Source: an uncultured Bacilli bacterium | Lineage (GTDB): Bacteria > Bacillota_I > Bacilli_A > RF39 > UBA660 | Direction: 5' to 3' | Length of the DNA stretch: 29,025 nt | Assembly (NCBI GenBank): GCA_934167695.1 | Contig: CAKPLP010000013.1 | Span: 1-29,025 of the forward strand | The notes under the pieces: generated by a model | Seen by the model: the letters and a program-made list of their open reading frames with translations, nothing else | Told to the model about the DNA's origin: nothing | Database searches by the model: none | Program-made: the position numbers and the translations under genes | Shown here: positions 25,140-29,025 of the stretch, in pieces | Layout of the letters: every line of letters starts with the position of its first letter | Position numbering within the stretch: the first letter of the stretch is position 1

Positions 25140-25162
25140 CTAAATAAAAAATATGCTATATT
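25134..25162 (+). promoter_or_regulatory. Internal promoter for the kinase/phosphatase pair
   Basis: TTGCTC (25134-25139), 17 bp, TATATT (25157-25162) with TGC before it (25154-25156). It lies 29 bp before the kinase ATG. Confidence 0.7.
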
Positions 25163-25190
25163 AATCTAGATAGAGAGGTTGTAAATTATT

Positions 25191-26558
25191 ATGGAAGAAA
25201 TAGATTTAAAAGAATTATTTGACTATTTTTTAAAGAAAATATATGTAGTCATTTTATTAGTAATTATTAGTTTGTCAGTTGGATTAATTTATACAGTATA
25301 TATTAAAACACCATTATATAAATCAACTACATCAATTATTTTAGCAAGTAATGAAAATGCAGCAACTACAACTAATACTACTATTACTCAAGCAGATATT
25401 ACAATTAACCAAAATCTTGTAAATACATATACAGAAATTATTAAAAGTAAAGCTGTTTTAGAAAGAACGATATCAATTTTAGGATTAGATTACAATTATA
25501 GTACTCTTGCTAAAAACATTTCAGTAACATCAGTAGATAACACAGAAATTATTAATGTTTCAGTCTTAGATAAAGATCCAAATAAAGCAAAAGATATTGC
25601 TAACGAAATAGCAGATATCTTTAAAGTAAAAGTAAAAGATATATATAATATGAAAAATGTAAGTATCCTTGATAGTGCAGAATTATCAGATAGACCAGAT
25701 AATATTAATATAGTTAAGGAAGTAATACTATATATTGCAATCGGATTAATTATTGGTCTATTATATGTTTTCTTAAGATTTTATTTTGATAGAAATATTA
25801 AAACAATATCAGAAGTAGAAAACAAAACAGAGCTTCCTATCATGGGTAGTGTAAGAGATTGTAGTAAAATTAATATTGACTCAAAAGATAAAGAAAAATT
25901 ATTAATAGATGCAATGCCAAAATCAAACTTTGCTGAAGATATCAAAACTATAAGAACAAATTTAGACTTTTCAGGAATAGATAAAAAAGTAAAAAAAGTA
26001 CTTATTACTAGTTCAATTCCAAGTGAAGGAAAAAGTTTTGTAAGCTCAAACCTTGCTGCTTCATTTGCTCAAAATAATAAGAAAGTACTTTTAATAGACT
26101 GTGATTTAAGAAAAGGTCTTCTTCATAAAAGATTAAATGTAAAAGGAAAAGGTCTATCTACATTAATCGCTAAAAATGATTTAGCAAACTTAGATGAATA
26201 CATTACAAAAACAGCTATTGAAGGATTAGATGTAATAGTAAGAGGAGTAATTCCACCAAATCCAAGTGAACTTTTAAGTAGTAAAGCCTTTAAAGAATTA
26301 TTAAGAATATTAGAAGGACAATATGACTATATTATTTTAGACTGTCCACCGGTTACAAACCTACCAGACTCATTAATTATTTCAAATCTAGTAGACAAAG
26401 CCCTAATAGTATCATCTATTGGATATACTCCAATCGACTTACTTCATAATACTATAAAATTATTACAAAATGTAAAAGCCCCAATAGCAGGTATTATTGT
26501 AAATAAAGTACCAATCAAAAAGGGCGGATACTACTATTCATCATATAAATATGAATAA
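25191..26558 (+). CDS. Fused Wzz-type chain-length regulator and BY-family tyrosine kinase
   Basis: One protein combining both parts that many Firmicutes keep separate (CpsC and CpsD). Residues 1-200 are the Wzz domain with membrane segments at about 16-38 and 170-193 and an outer loop between. The cytoplasmic kinase has Walker A SSIPSEGKS (about 274-282), Walker A' LLIDCDLRKG (near 300), Walker B IILDCPP (near 380) and a C-terminal tyrosine cluster, Y447, Y448, Y449, Y452 and Y454, the autophosphorylation sites. Together they set polymer length and couple it to export. GAGAGGTTG precedes the ATG. It overlaps the phosphatase gene by 8 bp. An own promoter with an inverted repeat lies just upstream. 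Confidence 0.93.
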   Translation: MEEIDLKELFDYFLKKIYVVILLVIISLSVGLIYTVYIKTPLYKSTTSIILASNENAATTTNTTITQADITINQNLVNTYTEIIKSKAVLERTISILGLDYNYSTLAKNISVTSVDNTEIINVSVLDKDPNKAKDIANEIADIFKVKVKDIYNMKNVSILDSAELSDRPDNINIVKEVILYIAIGLIIGLLYVFLRFYFDRNIKTISEVENKTELPIMGSVRDCSKINIDSKDKEKLLIDAMPKSNFAEDIKTIRTNLDFSGIDKKVKKVLITSSIPSEGKSFVSSNLAASFAQNNKKVLLIDCDLRKGLLHKRLNVKGKGLSTLIAKNDLANLDEYITKTAIEGLDVIVRGVIPPNPSELLSSKAFKELLRILEGQYDYIILDCPPVTNLPDSLIISNLVDKALIVSSIGYTPIDLLHNTIKLLQNVKAPIAGIIVNKVPIKKGGYYYSSYKYE

Positions 26559-27270
26559 ATATCTTGATTGTCATAGCCATATTTTATATGGAATAGATGA
26601 TGGGGCAAAAACAATAGAAGATAGTATAGAAATACTAAAAAATCTTTCTAATATAGGCTTTGAGGAAATAATATTAACACCACATTACAAAAATGCATAT
26701 CATGCTAATAATAAAATAAAACAAGAAAGATATGAAATTTTAAAAAAGAAAATAAAAGAAGAAAATATTAATTTAAAGTTATATTTAGCAAACGAAGTTA
26801 GAATTACATCTAATATATTAGAATTAATAGAAAAAAACGAAATAAAATTACTTGGTAATTATCTCTTTCTAGAATTACCATTTAATACTAAAATAAATAA
26901 TTTAGAACGATTAATATTTGAATTACAAACTGAAGATATTAATATTATATTAGTACATCCTGAAAGATATAGTTATTTAACAGAAAAAGATTTAAAACAA
27001 TTAATTGACTTAGATATTATGTTTCAAATTAACTATGAAAGTATTATAGGATTTTATGGATTAAAAAGTAAAAGAAGAGTAAAATACTTACTAAAAAATA
27101 GAATGGTTAATTTTATAGGAACAGATATTCATCGCAGTGAACAATTAAACGAAAAAATTTTTAATAAAATAAAAAAGAAGATAACTAAAATTATAGGAGA
27201 AGAATCATTTACAGATATCTCATATAACAATATCAAAAAAATTATAAATGAAAGTCAAGAACAAGTATAA
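26551..27270 (+). CDS. PHP-type protein tyrosine phosphatase (CpsB/YwqE-like)
   Basis: Manganese-dependent phosphatase that would remove phosphate from the tyrosine cluster of the upstream kinase. The PHP-fold metal ligands are visible: CHSHILYGIDDGAKT at the N-terminus (H-x-H), TPHYKNAYH, a mid-protein ANEVRIT, HPERYSYL and GTDIHRSEQ. 239 residues is typical of CpsB/Wzb-PHP enzymes. The ATG overlaps the kinase stop, so they are made together. It is the last clear capsule gene; a 69-bp gap to the ftsW-like gene contains no convincing terminator. Confidence 0.92.
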   Translation: MNKYLDCHSHILYGIDDGAKTIEDSIEILKNLSNIGFEEIILTPHYKNAYHANNKIKQERYEILKKKIKEENINLKLYLANEVRITSNILELIEKNEIKLLGNYLFLELPFNTKINNLERLIFELQTEDINIILVHPERYSYLTEKDLKQLIDLDIMFQINYESIIGFYGLKSKRRVKYLLKNRMVNFIGTDIHRSEQLNEKIFNKIKKKITKIIGEESFTDISYNNIKKIINESQEQV

Positions 27271-27339
27271 TTATTTATATTTGTTTTTTATATAAGCATA
27301 ATTTTAAATATATAACTATAAAATATTATAGGTGATAGA

Positions 27340-28410
27340 ATGCATAAAAAATATGATAAATTGCTTTTTCTGTCTATAATAGTCTTACTAATATTTGGAT
27401 CAATAATGATTTATTCTGCATCAAGTATATGGGCTCAATACAAATTTAATGATAGTTTTCATTATGTAAAACAACAAGCATTATTTATATTCATAGGATT
27501 AATTTTAATTAGAATAATATTAAAAGTAGACTATAATAAGTATTACGAAAAGGCAAATATCATTCTAGGTATTTGTTTTTTACTATTAATATTAGTATTA
27601 ATACCGGGGATAGGAACAGTTAGGAATGGTAGTAGAAGTTGGTTTGGAATAGGACCATTTGGTATTCAGCCAAGTGAATTTGCAAAACTTGGTTTAATAA
27701 TATTTACCAGTAAATATTTATCAAATAGTAATAAATTTTTAAAAAGTTATAAAAAAGGAGTATTCCCAATTCTAGGTGTAATGCTATTGTTTTTTGGTTT
27801 AATTATGCTTCAACCAGATTTAGGAACTGGATTAGTATTGGCAATGACAATAGTTTCATTACTATTTATTGCAGGAGTTAATATGAAATTCTTTTTTGGA
27901 GTTGGGATATTAGGAGTAATAGGTGTAATAATTCTAATAATAATAGCTCCCTATAGAATGGATAGAATAACAGCATTTGTTAATCCTTGGAAAGATCCTT
28001 TAGGTACTGGATTTCAAATAATTCAATCATTATATGCTATAGGACCCGGAGGATTACTTGGTAGAGGATATTTAAAAAGTATTCAAAAACAATTTTATCT
28101 ACCAGAACCACAAACAGATTTTATTTTTTCCATTATAGCAGAAGAATTTGGAATTGTAGGAGCCTTTATCGTAGTAGGATTATTTACAATAATTTTAATA
28201 AGAGGAGTAAAAATTGCCATGAATGCAAAAGAACCATTTTCTAAGTACTTAGCTTTTGGAATGACCTTTCAAATAATATTTCAGGCAATTATGAATTTAA
28301 TGGTTGTAGTTGGGTTAATTCCAGTTACAGGTGTTGCCCTTTTGTTACACTCAAAACTACATTCAAATTTTCCCCTTAAAATAAGGACTTTTAGAGAATT
28401 TGATATGTAG
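27340..28410 (+). CDS. ftsW: FtsW/RodA/SpoVE-type glycan polymerase with replaced C-terminus
   Basis: SEDS-family enzyme that polymerises lipid II with a class B PBP. It has SASSIWAQ, NGSRSWFGIGPFGIQPSEFAKL, LQPDLGTG, GTGFQIIQSLYAIGPGGLLGRG and YLPEPQTDFIFSIIAEE, closest to FtsW/SpoVE. The family end after PVTGVAL should read roughly PF[IL]SYGGSS plus a last membrane helix and a short tail. Here the frame instead reads LLHSKLHSNFPLKIRTFREF and stops, so the glycine-rich motif and the last helix are missing; the protein has 356 residues against about 370-400. The neighbouring frames do not restore the motif, so this is not a one-base shift. The new end coincides with a large hairpin. AGGTGAT precedes the ATG. 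Function is doubtful unless another copy exists. Confidence 0.85.
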   Translation: MHKKYDKLLFLSIIVLLIFGSIMIYSASSIWAQYKFNDSFHYVKQQALFIFIGLILIRIILKVDYNKYYEKANIILGICFLLLILVLIPGIGTVRNGSRSWFGIGPFGIQPSEFAKLGLIIFTSKYLSNSNKFLKSYKKGVFPILGVMLLFFGLIMLQPDLGTGLVLAMTIVSLLFIAGVNMKFFFGVGILGVIGVIILIIIAPYRMDRITAFVNPWKDPLGTGFQIIQSLYAIGPGGLLGRGYLKSIQKQFYLPEPQTDFIFSIIAEEFGIVGAFIVVGLFTIILIRGVKIAMNAKEPFSKYLAFGMTFQIIFQAIMNLMVVVGLIPVTGVALLLHSKLHSNFPLKIRTFREFDM

Positions 28411-28420
28411 TTATTTTTTT
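28355..28420 (+). terminator. Large hairpin and T run covering the last codons of ftsW
   Basis: 28355-28372 pairs with 28394-28412: 18 pairs with one bulge (28404) and one G-U. An inner 4-bp stem CCTT/AAGG (28374-28377 with 28383-28386) has an AAAAT loop. Seven T follow at 28414-28420. It would act as a terminator, but its size and position at the point where the ftsW homology stops suggest an inserted palindromic element. Confidence 0.7.
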
Positions 28421-28451
28421 ATAAAAATGTAAATAAAGGCTATAATCTTTA

Positions 28452-28479
28452 AAAAAAGCAAAAAAATTGCAACTTTTTT
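28452..28479 (+). terminator. Second terminator-like hairpin after ftsW
   Basis: An A run and GCAA pair with TTGC and a T run (AACTTTTTT) around an A-rich loop, with a small asymmetry. Two terminators in a row separate ftsW from the next gene. Confidence 0.55.
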
Positions 28480-28529
28480 AGAGGGTTGTCTGCTCATTAC
28501 AACATTCAAAATAGTATTTTAGAGCTCTA

Positions 28530-28538
28530 TGATATAAT
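28530..28538 (+). promoter_or_regulatory. Extended -10 element, upstream of two
   Basis: TGA then TATAAT (28533-28538), preceded by the palindrome AGAGCTCT (28521-28528). No good -35 hexamer is seen. Confidence 0.5.
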
Positions 28539-28603
28539 ATGTAATTATTATAATTTAAAAAATGTGAATATTCATTTAATTAAATATTAAGATTTGATAA
28601 CTG

Positions 28604-28612
28604 TGATATAAT
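28604..28612 (+). promoter_or_regulatory. Extended -10 element next to the last gene
   Basis: TGA then TATAAT (28607-28612), 20 bp before the ATG at 28632, leaving a very short leader. It repeats the 28530 element 74 bp further on. Confidence 0.55.
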
Positions 28613-28631
28613 ATTTATTGGATGTGATAAA

Positions 28632-29025
28632 ATGTTTAATACAAAGAGAATAATTTTTATTGTACTATTTATAGTATCTGCAATTTCTTTGGTTTTTGTT
28701 TATAATGATGATTTTTTATATTCTAAGCAAATTATTAAAATAACAAAAATTGATACAATTAGCAAAGAAACATCTCAAAATTCATTAGGATTAGAAGAAA
28801 AATACTATACGAGAAAGATAACTGGAATAATAACCAATGGTAAGCAGAAAGGAAAAGAAAAAACCATCTCATACGATGAATCTTATTCATCTGTTGTTAC
28901 AGATAAATATAAAATTAATGACAAAATAATAATAGATGCGAGTGGTACTGAATTAAAAAGAGATTTCTATCTAACTTTAATGATTGTCATATTTTTGAAT
29001 TTACTTTATATAGTTGGTTCTTATA
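28632..29025 (+). CDS. YibE/F-like membrane protein, N-terminal part (cut by window end)
   Basis: Open frame of 131 codons running off the right edge. It starts MFNTKRIIFIVLF with a membrane segment (about residues 6-23), then an outer domain of about 85 residues with GIITNGKQKGKEKTISY and KYKINDKIIIDAS, and a second membrane segment beginning near 113 (FYLTLMIVIFLNLLYIVG). This order (helix, small beta domain with an NGxxKGK-like turn, then a chain of helices) fits the YibE/F-like family of unknown function, whose members have six or more further helices. A GGATGTGA site precedes the ATG. The family call rests on the part visible only. Confidence 0.65.
   Translation, partial: MFNTKRIIFIVLFIVSAISLVFVYNDDFLYSKQIIKITKIDTISKETSQNSLGLEEKYYTRKITGIITNGKQKGKEKTISYDESYSSVVTDKYKINDKIIIDASGTELKRDFYLTLMIVIFLNLLYIVGSY

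Noticed and set aside
28360..28545. Pieces resembling a Cas9 tracrRNA/repeat (CATTCAAA, TTAAAATAAGG, TTTTAGAGCT)
   Set aside because: The matches are short, AT-rich and out of order, no repeat array or cas gene is present, and the first piece is explained by the ftsW-end hairpin.

Overview
The window is very AT-rich (roughly a quarter G+C by eye), has AGGAGG-type ribosome-binding sites throughout and packs almost all genes on the + strand. TGA is used as a stop (for example at 10183-10185 and 23232-23234) and tryptophan is TGG, so this is standard bacterial code and not the Mycoplasma code. Gene content is Gram-positive: a PBP2/FtsI with a PASTA domain, MraY, an LCP ligase, VanZ, a CDP-glycerol transferase, a TasA/SipW-type exported protein and a PHP-type capsule phosphatase, with no outer-membrane export genes. 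I infer an uncultured low-GC Firmicutes/Bacilli lineage of the RF39/Erysipelotrichia type; this is a judgement from composition and gene set, not a database match.

Layout. (1) 1-170: the last 17 nt of a tRNA-Pro gene without the rest of the tRNA, followed by two hairpins. This looks like an attachment-site scar left by an element lying to the left of the window. (2) 168-2987: a divergent pair, an MvaI/BcnI-type restriction endonuclease (-) and a HerA-like ATPase (+). (3) 3115-8574: a tight run made of an anchored unknown protein, a UDP-galactopyranose-mutase-like flavoprotein, a GT-C-like membrane protein, a DUF1848 protein with a radical-SAM-like cysteine motif at its C-terminus, and an HD-domain ppGpp-hydrolase-like protein. 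(4) 8631-10882: a TasA-like secreted protein, a putative metal efflux permease and a PAQR/haemolysin-III protein. (5) 10967-13943: FtsI/PBP2 and MraY for division-site peptidoglycan synthesis. (6) 14071-14172: a 33-residue membrane microprotein in its own transcription unit.

(7) 14327-27270 is a complete Wzx/Wzy-type capsule or surface-glycan locus: priming sugar-phosphate transferase, three GT2 and one GT4 glycosyltransferases, a TagB/TagF-like CDP-glycerol transferase, flippase, polymerase, LCP ligase, VanZ, a fused Wzz/tyrosine kinase and the PHP phosphatase. The priming enzyme starts the lipid-linked unit, the transferases extend it with a probable glycerol-phosphate branch, Wzx flips it, Wzy polymerises it, LCP attaches it to the wall, and the kinase/phosphatase pair sets chain length. 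No nucleotide-sugar synthesis genes lie inside the locus. (8) 27340-28410 is an FtsW-like gene whose 3' end has been replaced by a large hairpin, and the window ends inside a YibE/F-like membrane protein gene.

The most interesting signals are the tRNA-Pro scar at the left edge, a 16-bp perfect terminator between the first and second capsule genes (a possible antitermination or attenuation control point), a microprotein gene whose terminator uses part of its own coding sequence, a genome-wide-looking TGn extended -10 promoter type, and the truncated ftsW. I found no CRISPR array, insertion-sequence transposase, rRNA or complete tRNA.
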